From positions 1 to 64,000 of the forward strand of contig JALONK010000020.1 in NCBI GenBank assembly GCA_025454975.1: a stretch of DNA of 64,000 nt, written 5' to 3'. Below the pieces are notes generated by a model that was given only the letters and a program-made list of their open reading frames with translations, ran no database searches and was not told where the DNA came from. Origin of the DNA: Bacteroidia bacterium (lineage in GTDB: Bacteria > Bacteroidota > Bacteroidia > UKL13-3). The translations under genes were made by a program, and so were the position numbers. Below, in pieces: positions 16,953 through 24,710 of the stretch (positions are counted from its first letter, which is position 1; each line of letters starts with the position of its first letter).

Positions 16953-17384
16953 TTAATTTTTACTGCAAGTTTTACACATGCCGTTTACTGTAAATTGAAA
17001 TGAATTTGCTTTAAATCCACGCGGTAATTTTATGCTTGGAATTTCAATACTGTCCATACAAATGGTTTGGTTGCACGTAATACAGTTGAAATGCACGTGA
17101 TTGTCATCGTGCTTATGCGTATCGCAATCATGTTGGCATATCGCATATTTCGCTACTCCTTCATGATCAAAGGTTTTATGTATAAGCCCTTTTTCTTCGA
17201 AACTCTTTAACAAGCGATACAAGGTAACACGGTCAGAAATCTTTTTTGTTTTTTGTTCTATCTCATTATACGTTAATGCATGGTCTTTTTGCATTAATAT
17301 GGCAATTACTTTTAATCGCGCCTCTGTCACTTTTAAATCATGTTCCCTAAGCAAAATTTTTAAGGCTTCTAACTGTTTACTCAT
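16953..17384 (-). CDS. Fur-family metal-dependent repressor, probably Zur-like
   Basis: The protein has an N-terminal winged helix with the family segment RVTLYRLLKSFEEKGLIHK, then a His-rich dimerisation domain (CQHDCDTHKHDDNHVHFNC) and two structural zinc CxxC pairs (CITC and CKTC). At 143 residues it is of normal length. The neighbouring TonB receptor, His-rich barrel and paired palindromes make zinc the likeliest signal. Iron or peroxide sensing (Fur/PerR) are alternatives that the sequence alone does not exclude. It begins a minus-strand cluster with the lipoprotein 42 bp downstream. Confidence 0.85.
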   Translation of the reverse strand: MSKQLEALKILLREHDLKVTEARLKVIAILMQKDHALTYNEIEQKTKKISDRVTLYRLLKSFEEKGLIHKTFDHEGVAKYAICQHDCDTHKHDDNHVHFNCITCNQTICMDSIEIPSIKLPRGFKANSFQFTVNGMCKTCSKN

Positions 17385-17417
17385 ATCAACAAGAATAATG
17401 AATTTTAATGAATTGAT

Positions 17418-18869
17418 TTATGTGCCACAAAAAGTTTTATAAGTGTTATCGTTTTGCGGAACCCGACGATATGTTTCGTTATTATAATTATAGTCGTATG
17501 TTTTTTTCATTGTTTGGATAATGCTTTGAACATGTGTTGTGTCGTTATTTAATGCAGCTAATTCTAATGCTTCTTCCACTATGTGGTTCCTGGGGATAAA
17601 TGCCGGATTTGTTTGTTGCATGAGTTTCAATCGTACCTCTGCATTATCATTTTTTACTGCAAGTTGATATTCATCATACCAGGTTTCAAGGGCATCATGT
17701 TGGGTGAAATACTCTCGATTACCAACTGTTAATGCGTAAAACGTGTTGGTATAATCTAATTTTAGATGGGTCATTAATTCAAGTAAACTTTCAATTAATT
17801 TATCATCTCCTAAATTGCCTTTTAACCCAAGTTTATTCAACATCATTTGTTGATGTCCTTTCTCAAACAATGAAGGGAAAGTATTGATTATTTCTTGTGC
17901 AGCAGCTAATGCTTCTTCTTTGTTGGTTGATATTAATGGTAATAATGCACCGGCTAAAACTGCTAGGTTCCATTGTGCGATGCCCGGTTGATTGATAAAT
18001 GCATATCTTCCATCTTTGTCAATTGAACTAAACACAGTCTCCGGATTATAGGTATTCATAAATGCACACGGACCATAATCTATGGTTTCTCCGCTTATAC
18101 TCATATTATCGGTATTCATTACTCCATGTATAAAACCAACTCGCATCCAATCAATAACTAATCTGATTTGGTTATGCATTACCTCTTCTAATAAGGATAA
18201 TGCAGGATTTTTTGTAGTTGTTAAGTGAGGGTAATGACGCTGAATAGTGTAAGCTAAAAAGATTTTATAAGCTTCTACATTGCCCGCCTTATTCATAAAT
18301 TCGAAATGCCCAACCCGAAGGTGACTGCCAGCAACCCTGGTTAATACGGCACCACGATGGTATAGTTCCCTTATTACAATTTCTCCTGTATTTACAACAG
18401 CTAAACTCCTTGATGTTGGAATCCCTAAAGCATGCATACTTTCACTCATCACATACTCACGTAACATAGCACTTACGGTTGCCCTCCCATCACCTCGTCG
18501 TGAATAAGCGGTAGGTCCTGAACCTTTTAATTGAAGGTCGAAACGACTTTTTAACGGAGTAATGTGTTCACCTAATAAATGTGCCCGTCCGTCGCCCAAC
18601 ATAGTAAAGTAACCGAATTGATGGCCTGCATAGGCTTGGGCAATTGGCTCACTTCCCTCTACAATAACATTCCCCGTTAACACTTGCGCCAGTAAGTTAT
18701 TCTCTCCTTTTATGCCCAATTGAGTTGCAAGTTCTTCATTAAATAAAAGCATTTCAGGCTTTATTACAGGTGTAGGTAATTGTTTACTGTAACACATTTC
18801 AGGAAGCCGTAGATAAGAATTATCGAAATTAAATCCGAAAGTATTTGGTATGGTAGGAGGTTTCAACAT
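17418..18869 (-). CDS. selO: Protein adenylyltransferase SelO (YdiU/UPF0061)
   Basis: SelO is a pseudokinase-fold enzyme that transfers AMP to Ser, Thr or Tyr of target proteins and has been linked to redox stress. Family blocks are clear: AQAYAGHQFG, GDGRAHLLGE, GSGPTAYSRRGDGRA, GIPTSRSLAVVNTGE and GVMNTDNMSISGETIDYGP. The protein ends YKTFCGT, so the redox-active C-terminal position, which is selenocysteine in animals, is Cys481 here. The length of 483 residues is at the short end of the family. It does not appear to belong to the flanking Fur or cobalamin units. Confidence 0.93.
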   Translation of the reverse strand: MLKPPTIPNTFGFNFDNSYLRLPEMCYSKQLPTPVIKPEMLLFNEELATQLGIKGENNLLAQVLTGNVIVEGSEPIAQAYAGHQFGYFTMLGDGRAHLLGEHITPLKSRFDLQLKGSGPTAYSRRGDGRATVSAMLREYVMSESMHALGIPTSRSLAVVNTGEIVIRELYHRGAVLTRVAGSHLRVGHFEFMNKAGNVEAYKIFLAYTIQRHYPHLTTTKNPALSLLEEVMHNQIRLVIDWMRVGFIHGVMNTDNMSISGETIDYGPCAFMNTYNPETVFSSIDKDGRYAFINQPGIAQWNLAVLAGALLPLISTNKEEALAAAQEIINTFPSLFEKGHQQMMLNKLGLKGNLGDDKLIESLLELMTHLKLDYTNTFYALTVGNREYFTQHDALETWYDEYQLAVKNDNAEVRLKLMQQTNPAFIPRNHIVEEALELAALNNDTTHVQSIIQTMKKTYDYNYNNETYRRVPQNDNTYKTFCGT

Positions 18870-18947
18870 GTGGCAGCAAAATTACAATATTTGAATTAAG
18901 GAGTTCAATTGATAATTATAAGTTATCAGTACTACTTGTTTTGTTAA

Positions 18948-19544
18948 CTATGGATATGCACCTTGTTCAATCCATTTGTAAATCATTTCTACCCTTCCAT
19001 TATTCATAGGTCCTGCGGGCGGCATGCGCCTAAGTGGATCCGATTTAATTAATGATAAATAAAGCAAACTGTTCATCGGTTGGTATCTGTTTACAAATTT
19101 AAATGTACTATCAAAATTTTCTAAACTTACCCTACCTGCTCTCGATCCATTACCATGGCAACCGCTAAAATTACAATTGCCTACCAAAATTGGTAGAATA
19201 TGTTTATTAAATACTAGTGCCGAGTCTTTTTTGTTTCCTCTTTTAATTAAAACCGATGTTTGAATAGGTTGATTATTTAAAGTAAATTCAAGCTTTAACA
19301 TGGTGTTATTTTCATGTATACTTGATGGCGCCACATAATAGTTGTTTCTATAAATTCCAATATTGGGTGTTAACTTAGGTTGTATGTTCTTTAATTCAGG
19401 ATGTGTAATGATTACACTATCGCTTATTTCTACTTCAACAATCATTGGGATTAACGATTCGGTTTGATTAGGCAATTCATGCTTACATGATGAAATTAAT
19501 AATGAACAAATGTTAATGGTAATCAATAGTATTGTGTTTCTCAT
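18948..19544 (-). CDS. Secreted cytochrome-like lipoprotein with C-x4-C-H motif
   Basis: The 198-residue protein has a lipobox (LLISSC). Its C-terminal domain has the layout of small Bacteroidota cytochrome-like domains: HILPILVGNCNFSGCHG, then SLLYLSLIKSDPLRRMPP, then MIYKWIEQGAYP. The heme motif is C-x4-C-H rather than CxxCH, with the MPP methionine as a possible sixth ligand. It lies 49 bp after the riboswitch-controlled T9SS surface protein and is probably in the same cobalamin-regulated operon. Whether the domain holds heme has not been shown by the sequence. Confidence 0.7.
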   Translation of the reverse strand: MRNTILLITINICSLLISSCKHELPNQTESLIPMIVEVEISDSVIITHPELKNIQPKLTPNIGIYRNNYYVAPSSIHENNTMLKLEFTLNNQPIQTSVLIKRGNKKDSALVFNKHILPILVGNCNFSGCHGNGSRAGRVSLENFDSTFKFVNRYQPMNSLLYLSLIKSDPLRRMPPAGPMNNGRVEMIYKWIEQGAYP

Positions 19545-19593
19545 ACTTACTTAACTCAAGTTGTTATATCCATTATTATAAAAACATAATTAA

Positions 19594-20571
19594 CTATTGT
19601 ATTAATAATTTTATGGTTGTTAGTTTAGCCTTACCCATTAAAGTTAAGGTGTAATAACCCGGCAATAAATTATTGGGAATACCTTCATCAAGATCACCTG
19701 TTAATATATTTTTACCGGTAATATCATATATGCTTAAACTTTGGTAACCATCCATTAAGCCCGACAGATTTATATGTTCTCCATGCTTAGCAGGATTAGG
19801 AAAAACGCTAATGGGTGTATTTACAAAAGGTTCGTTTATTGCTGTTTTAAGTTGTTCGTGAATAACACCAATACCGTCTAAGTCGAAACCGCTCGATGAA
19901 AATGGAGTAGGCCAAGGCTCATTAATTATTCTATTAGCCGTATCATAAGAAGCATACATAGGAATTAAACTTCCTGCCACATCTATAATTCGAATATGAG
20001 TAATTTGATTAATATCCAAATCATCTATCATTTTTAAATCATCTAAATCAAACGGTGTTCCATAAGGGGCAATATATTTACCTGCTAAGTTGTGAATGCG
20101 TTTCGCGTCAAGTCCGGTGAAATTGTCAACTTGCATAGTGGTTTGAGTTAAGCTTGTAGCCGGAAATCTGAAGAAATCCTTACCATTACTACTTACTTCT
20201 ACAAATGCCAATTCAAGGTATTCGGTACTATCAGTAAATTTAAATCCATTTTCAAACACTACAAAATCGAAGCCTTCACCATTTTTTATGGGGTTATGAA
20301 ACAGAACTGTTGCTTCTCCTTTATCACCCAAGCTTACTATTCCATTACCTGCTTTTCCCGGGATGTAAGTTTCATCGCCAACGGCGGCCAATCCTAAAGC
20401 GGTATCACTTATGTTTTGCCAGCCTCTTTTTATTGAGGCTGCTTTAGCCCAATTTTTAATAATACTGCTATCACGATGAATAGCAGTAGTACCGGGCAAA
20501 CCTGCCTGCGGCGCAAATTGCGCAAATACACTTGTTGAGCACAATAGTACAATCCAAAATAGTTTTTTCAT
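19594..20571 (-). CDS. T9SS-sorted cell-surface protein, cobalamin-riboswitch controlled
   Basis: The 325-residue protein has a signal peptide (STSVFAQ), a beta-rich domain with GEGFDFVVFENGF and FVEVSSNGKDFFRFP, and a C-terminal type IX sorting domain (SVFPNPAKHGEHINLSG...SIYDITGK). Homologous surface proteins are common in B12-regulated loci of Bacteroidota. The leader carries a cobalamin riboswitch about 95 bases before the ATG. I infer surface capture of corrinoids or of a B12-related ligand; the exact role is unknown. Confidence 0.8.
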   Translation of the reverse strand: MKKLFWIVLLCSTSVFAQFAPQAGLPGTTAIHRDSSIIKNWAKAASIKRGWQNISDTALGLAAVGDETYIPGKAGNGIVSLGDKGEATVLFHNPIKNGEGFDFVVFENGFKFTDSTEYLELAFVEVSSNGKDFFRFPATSLTQTTMQVDNFTGLDAKRIHNLAGKYIAPYGTPFDLDDLKMIDDLDINQITHIRIIDVAGSLIPMYASYDTANRIINEPWPTPFSSSGFDLDGIGVIHEQLKTAINEPFVNTPISVFPNPAKHGEHINLSGLMDGYQSLSIYDITGKNILTGDLDEGIPNNLLPGYYTLTLMGKAKLTTIKLLIQ

Positions 20572-20664
20572 CTTCTTAAAATATACAGGAAATAGTAAAC
20601 ACTAGGCAGTTTTATTACCGCAAGGTTATTCACTTTTATTCCCGAAAGTATTACCTGTAAACTT

Positions 20665-20835
20665 GTTCAAGCAGGTTTTCTGACTTACGGCATTTGTAAC
20701 TGTCTTCCCATAATTTATGAATTACAGTGACTTGATTATTACAAATTGTTTTTCAACTACCGTTTACAGCAGCGGGTACTGTACAGGTTTTTCACCTGTT
20801 TCCCTTACATATCAAACTATTGTTTAATATTACTT
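20665..20835 (-). ncRNA. Cobalamin riboswitch
   Basis: Read on the minus strand the region holds the conserved core in order: GGGAAACAGGTGAAAAACC, then ACAGTACCCGCTGCTGTAA, a variable hairpin region, and the B12 box AAGTCAGAAAACCTGC (minus strand of about 20672-20687). These match the adenosylcobalamin aptamer. It precedes the T9SS surface-protein gene and should repress it when B12 is plentiful. Aptamer edges are approximate. Confidence 0.92.
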
Positions 20836-20881
20836 CAACACAACAAATGTAACCTATGAAATAAGATTATTAAAATTAATT

Positions 20882-21334
20882 TTAAGGGAGCTTGATGTTT
20901 AAGTGGTTATAAATAAATCCCAATAACCAAGCGGGACCAATTAATAAAAATTGCAGGTCTTTTAAAAAACTCGGTTTTTTACCCTCAATATGATGTCCCC
21001 AAAATTGTCCGATCCACGCTAAACTAAATAAAATAAAGGCGCTTAACCATACAGGCAGAAAAAATTGTTCGAGTACTAAAGTCCCACAATAACATAGTAT
21101 AAAAAACAAAATGATTCCAATGGTTAACTTTATACTTAATCGTATATAAAACATGGTAGCTAATGACATGGCCAACACAGCACCATTTAGTTTGCCATAA
21201 ATAGGAATAAGACTTAACAAGCTTACAATACTAAAGAAGATAACCGGAACACAAATCCAATGTACCAATTTATTGATTGGGTTACGATGGCTTTCGCTGT
21301 ATTCAGTAAACCATTGTTCTAAAGTTTTTGCCAT
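20882..21334 (-). CDS. Mpo1-like/DUF962 membrane protein
   Basis: The 150-residue protein has the family hallmarks NPINKLVHWICVP and IGQFWGHHIEGKKPSFLKDLQFLLIGPAWL, with conserved histidines and about four membrane helices. The yeast member Mpo1 is an iron-dependent dioxygenase that shortens 2-hydroxy fatty acids by alpha-oxidation, so lipid metabolism is plausible and fits the fatty-acid genes that follow. It is 38 bp downstream of the nitronate-monooxygenase-like gene on the same strand. Confidence 0.85.
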   Translation of the reverse strand: MAKTLEQWFTEYSESHRNPINKLVHWICVPVIFFSIVSLLSLIPIYGKLNGAVLAMSLATMFYIRLSIKLTIGIILFFILCYCGTLVLEQFFLPVWLSAFILFSLAWIGQFWGHHIEGKKPSFLKDLQFLLIGPAWLLGFIYNHLNIKLP

Positions 21335-21372
21335 ATATTTATTTATTTATCGAAAGTAGCTAAGATAGCTCA

Positions 21373-22377
21373 TTATTCCAACCATGAATCTAAAGTTGAA
21401 TAAGCAGTTTTATATTCTTTTATCAGTTGTTCAACTATATCATCACATGAAGCAACTTCATCAATTAAGTGTACTGATTTTCCTGCGCTCCACATTTGGT
21501 TATAATAATTGGGTAATACTGATTTTTCAAGTTTTTTCATACCATTTATTTGAACGAAAAGCTTATACCATTTTTTCGTTCTTTTATATTTACTTAACCA
21601 ACGTTGAAGCCAATGTTGTTTATAGCCAAGTCGTTTAACATCTTCTGTATTTATAACATTGCAGGGGGTTCCTGATAATTTTTCTGTGAGTACAATATCA
21701 TCCATACCGGCATTGGTAATAGCTTGTTTGTATTGTTCATTTACACTGCATTCAGTGCTTGCAATAAACCTTGTGCCAATTGAAACCCCATCAGCTCCCA
21801 TTACTTGTGTTGCTAAAATTCCACTTCCCGTAGCTATGCCACCTGCAGCAATTACTGGAATTTGCGGAAAGGCTTTTTTTAAAGCCGGTATAAGTACATG
21901 AAGCGGATGTTCGCCTGCGTGACCTCCGGCACCATGACCAACGGCTATAAAACCATCACAGCCGGCTTTGGCGCATATTTCTGCATGCTTTAATGTAGTT
22001 ACATCACAAAATACTTTTCCGCCATAAGCATGCGCCTGGTTTATGGTTTCGGTAGGGTCACCCAATGAAGTAACAAAGAACGGAACTTGATATTTAATGC
22101 AAATTTCTAAGTGCTTTTTATAAAGAGCGTTGCTTTTTTGAACTATCAGGTTTACCCCATAGTTTCCTTTATCTATACTTAGTAAAGTATCATTAAGCTC
22201 TTGCAAAATACGCTCCAGTTCACCTTGTTTTCTGAAGTTTAACGAAGGGAAAACGCCTGCAATGCCATTGTGCATGGCCGCTTTTATCATGCTTACATTT
22301 GATACAAGGAACATTGGAGCCATGATAACAGGTATTGATAAATTCAATACATTGTTTATTTGGTTTTTCAATTTCAT
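21373..22377 (-). CDS. Nitronate monooxygenase family flavoprotein
   Basis: An FMN-dependent TIM-barrel protein of the 2-nitropropane dioxygenase family. Visible blocks are APMFLVSN near the N-terminus, GHGAGGHAGEHP (the conserved catalytic-His region) and the phosphate-binding segments VIAAGGIATGSG and GADGVSIGTRF. Members oxidise alkyl nitronates; some act in fatty acid metabolism (enoyl reductase FabK is a relative). It is divergent from the acyl-CoA ligase gene, and the shared 52-bp gap contains palindrome 1 of the fatty-acid regulon, so it may belong to that regulon. Confidence 0.85.
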   Translation of the reverse strand: MKLKNQINNVLNLSIPVIMAPMFLVSNVSMIKAAMHNGIAGVFPSLNFRKQGELERILQELNDTLLSIDKGNYGVNLIVQKSNALYKKHLEICIKYQVPFFVTSLGDPTETINQAHAYGGKVFCDVTTLKHAEICAKAGCDGFIAVGHGAGGHAGEHPLHVLIPALKKAFPQIPVIAAGGIATGSGILATQVMGADGVSIGTRFIASTECSVNEQYKQAITNAGMDDIVLTEKLSGTPCNVINTEDVKRLGYKQHWLQRWLSKYKRTKKWYKLFVQINGMKKLEKSVLPNYYNQMWSAGKSVHLIDEVASCDDIVEQLIKEYKTAYSTLDSWLE

Positions 22378-22397
22378 TCTGCTAATTTAGCATAAAA

Positions 22398-22415
22398 TAT
22401 TATGCATGCATAATA
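22398..22415. promoter_or_regulatory. 18-bp palindrome 1, probable MarR-family operator
   Basis: TATTATGCATGCATAATA is a perfect palindrome in the intergenic region between the divergent nitronate monooxygenase and acyl-CoA ligase genes. The same core is found at 24215-24242 in front of the MarR gene. It overlaps two upstream ATGs of the ligase frame, so it argues for the later start at 22430. Confidence 0.75.
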
Positions 22416-22429
22416 AAAATTTTAAGATT

Positions 22430-24193
22430 ATGGAACCAACTCGTTTATTTGATTTACTGCCCCGTTATCAGCAATTGTATAACAAGCCTGATATGCTTGC
22501 GTATAAAGTGAATGGGGAATGGCGCAAGTTTAGTGCTCAAGAGGTTGTTGACGACGCAAACTTAATAAGTTATGCTTTGTTCGATTTAGGCTTGCGGAAG
22601 GGTGATCGGTTAAGTATCATTTCTCCTAACCGTCCTGAATGGGTCATAACAAATATGGGTATAATGGAAGCCGGTTGTATTCATGTGCCTATATATCCAA
22701 CCATAAGTGCCAATGATTTAATTTATATTCTTAATGATGCATCTGTTAAATATGTATTTGTAGCTGATGAAATTTTATATCAAAAGGTTAGTGCCGTTAA
22801 ATCGCAGGTACCATCGTTAATTGATATTATAAGTTTTGATACTTTGGTAGGTATTACTTCCTGGGAATCATTAATAGAATTAGGTAAACAAACCAAACAG
22901 GCTGATTTATTAAAGGAAATAAAAGCAGGAATAGGTACACACGATTTAGCTACCATTTTGTATACCAGTGGCACTACAGGTTTTCCAAAGGGAGTTATGT
23001 TGTCTCACCATAATTTACTAAGCAATGCCTTTGCTAATGTAGGAGCAGCACCCTTTAATGCTGAATGGCGTGTGTTAAGTTTTTTGCCATTAAATCATGT
23101 GTTCGAACGCATGTTAACCGTGCTTTATCTGTATATGGGATTATCTATCTATTACGCTGAAAGTTTAGAAAAAATCGGAGATAATCTTAAAGAAGTAAAG
23201 CCTCATTGTTTTTCAACGGTACCGCGACTGCTTGAAAAAGTTTACGAAAAAATTGTAGCCAAGGGATATGAATTAAAAGGCATTAAAAAGGTATTGTTTT
23301 TTTGGGCTTTAAATTTGGGTTTACGTTATGAAACCGAGCATAAAAATGGAACATGGTATCACCTTCAGTTATGGCTTGCCAATAAATTAATATTTAAAAA
23401 ATGGAGAGAGGCTTTAGGCGGAAATATTATTGCTATTGTAAGTGGTGGTGCTGCATTACAACCACGATTGGCAAGGGTGTTTAATGCGGCAAACATTCCC
23501 GTTTTGGAAGGGTATGGATTAACAGAAACATCACCGGTTATTGCCGTTAATACCTTAAATAAAAATGGTATTTGTTTTGGAACTGTTGGCGAAGTAATCA
23601 AAGGAGTGGAAGTGAAAATTGCAGATGACGGTGAAGTATTGGTTAAAGGACCAAACGTGATGATGGGATATTATAATAAACCTGATGAAACCAATAAAAC
23701 TATCGTTGATGGTTGGCTGCATACAGGTGATATCGGAGAATTGGTTGAAGGAAAATATCTGAAAATTACGGATAGGAAAAAAGAAATGTTTAAAACTTCC
23801 GGAGGTAAATATATTGCTCCTCAAATTATTGAAAATAAACTCAAAGAATCACCGATGATTGAACAAGCCATGGTTATAGGCGAAGGGCAAAAATTTGCTG
23901 CGGCATTAATTGTTCCGTCATTTGATTACCTAAAAAAATGGTGCTTGCGTTATGATATTCCTTTCTCTACGCCCGAAGAAATGATTAAACATGAACGGAT
24001 ACTGAGTAAATTGAATAGAGAGGTTGAAAAGGTGAATGAGCATTTGGCAAGATTTGAGCAAATCAAAGATTTTCGTATTCTTCCCAAGGAATGGACCGTG
24101 GATAAAGGTGAACTAACCCCTAAGTTAAGTTTAAAACGGAAACAGATTTTATCGAACTGTGAATCCATTGTTAGGGATATTTATAAAGCATAA
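22430..24193 (+). CDS. Long-chain acyl-CoA synthetase (AMP-forming)
   Basis: This enzyme activates fatty acids to acyl-CoA with ATP, the entry step of beta-oxidation. Its ANL-superfamily motifs are YTSGTTGFPKGVMLSHHN (P-loop-like), EGYGLTETSPV, WLHTGDIG and the hinge ITDRKKEMFKTSGGKYIAP. The length, about 587 residues from the ATG at 22430, fits the FadD/FAA1-like type without a carrier domain. The upstream ATG at 22406 lies inside the palindromic operator and is less likely. It is separated from the MarR gene by 75 bp with its own operator. Confidence 0.92.
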   Translation: MEPTRLFDLLPRYQQLYNKPDMLAYKVNGEWRKFSAQEVVDDANLISYALFDLGLRKGDRLSIISPNRPEWVITNMGIMEAGCIHVPIYPTISANDLIYILNDASVKYVFVADEILYQKVSAVKSQVPSLIDIISFDTLVGITSWESLIELGKQTKQADLLKEIKAGIGTHDLATILYTSGTTGFPKGVMLSHHNLLSNAFANVGAAPFNAEWRVLSFLPLNHVFERMLTVLYLYMGLSIYYAESLEKIGDNLKEVKPHCFSTVPRLLEKVYEKIVAKGYELKGIKKVLFFWALNLGLRYETEHKNGTWYHLQLWLANKLIFKKWREALGGNIIAIVSGGAALQPRLARVFNAANIPVLEGYGLTETSPVIAVNTLNKNGICFGTVGEVIKGVEVKIADDGEVLVKGPNVMMGYYNKPDETNKTIVDGWLHTGDIGELVEGKYLKITDRKKEMFKTSGGKYIAPQIIENKLKESPMIEQAMVIGEGQKFAAALIVPSFDYLKKWCLRYDIPFSTPEEMIKHERILSKLNREVEKVNEHLARFEQIKDFRILPKEWTVDKGELTPKLSLKRKQILSNCESIVRDIYKA

Positions 24194-24214
24194 TTGTTTC
24201 GTAAAAAAATTTGT

Positions 24215-24242
24215 TAAAATATTATGCATGCATAATATTTTA
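24215..24242. promoter_or_regulatory. 28-bp perfect palindrome 2, probable MarR-family operator
   Basis: The region is self-complementary over 28 bp around the core ATGCATGCAT and contains the whole 18-bp palindrome 1. It lies 26 bp before the MarR-family ATG at 24269, so the regulator probably controls its own operon, including fadN, fadA and fadE. Confidence 0.8.
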
Positions 24243-24268
24243 TTTATATTTGAATATATATTAATTAT

Positions 24269-24709
24269 ATGCCAAAAAAGGAAACCACCTGTTCGCGAAT
24301 TAAACAAAGCTGGTTAGCCATCAGCCGAATGTACAATAATGAAGCAGTTAAGCATGATCTTACCACTACAACCGGATTTATATTACTGAATATTGATAGC
24401 AAAGAGGGTACACCTTCAACCCAAATCGGTCCATTATTAGGGATGGAAGCTACCAGCTTAGTGCGCACTATGAATCAGATGGAAGAGAAAAAAATAATTA
24501 AACGTAAGAAAGATAAATTGGATGCTCGGGTAGTACGAATAATGCTTACCCCAAAAGGATTGATAAAAAAGGAAGTTTCTAAAAAAACAGTTAAAACATT
24601 CAATCAAATTATTGCTTCTAAATATTCATTAAATGAATTAGAAAAGTTTCATGCTATGCTTGAAGATATTACGCAAATAGCCATTGATACCAAATTTAAT
24701 AATAGTTAA
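24269..24709 (+). CDS. MarR-family transcriptional regulator of fatty-acid degradation
   Basis: The 146-residue winged-helix protein has the MarR pattern: a helical N-terminus, TQIGPLLGMEATSLVRTMNQMEEKKIIKR as the recognition helix-turn region, DARVVRIMLTPKG as the wing and a C-terminal dimerisation helix. It is the first gene of the fad operon and has a 28-bp palindrome in its promoter. The ligand is probably a fatty acid or acyl-CoA. Its stop is one base before the fadN start. Confidence 0.85.
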   Translation: MPKKETTCSRIKQSWLAISRMYNNEAVKHDLTTTTGFILLNIDSKEGTPSTQIGPLLGMEATSLVRTMNQMEEKKIIKRKKDKLDARVVRIMLTPKGLIKKEVSKKTVKTFNQIIASKYSLNELEKFHAMLEDITQIAIDTKFNNS

Positions 24710-24710
24710 C

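Noticed and set aside
20640-20870. Possible small RNA or CRISPR-like repeats
   Set aside because: Fully explained by the cobalamin riboswitch core; there are no spaced direct repeats.
23365-23601. Reverse frames inside the acyl-CoA ligase gene
   Set aside because: Shadow frames of a strongly conserved enzyme.
24215-24242. 28-bp palindrome as a transcription terminator after the acyl-CoA ligase
   Set aside because: AT-rich, no U tract in a proper position and a copy exists upstream of the ligase; an operator is the better explanation.
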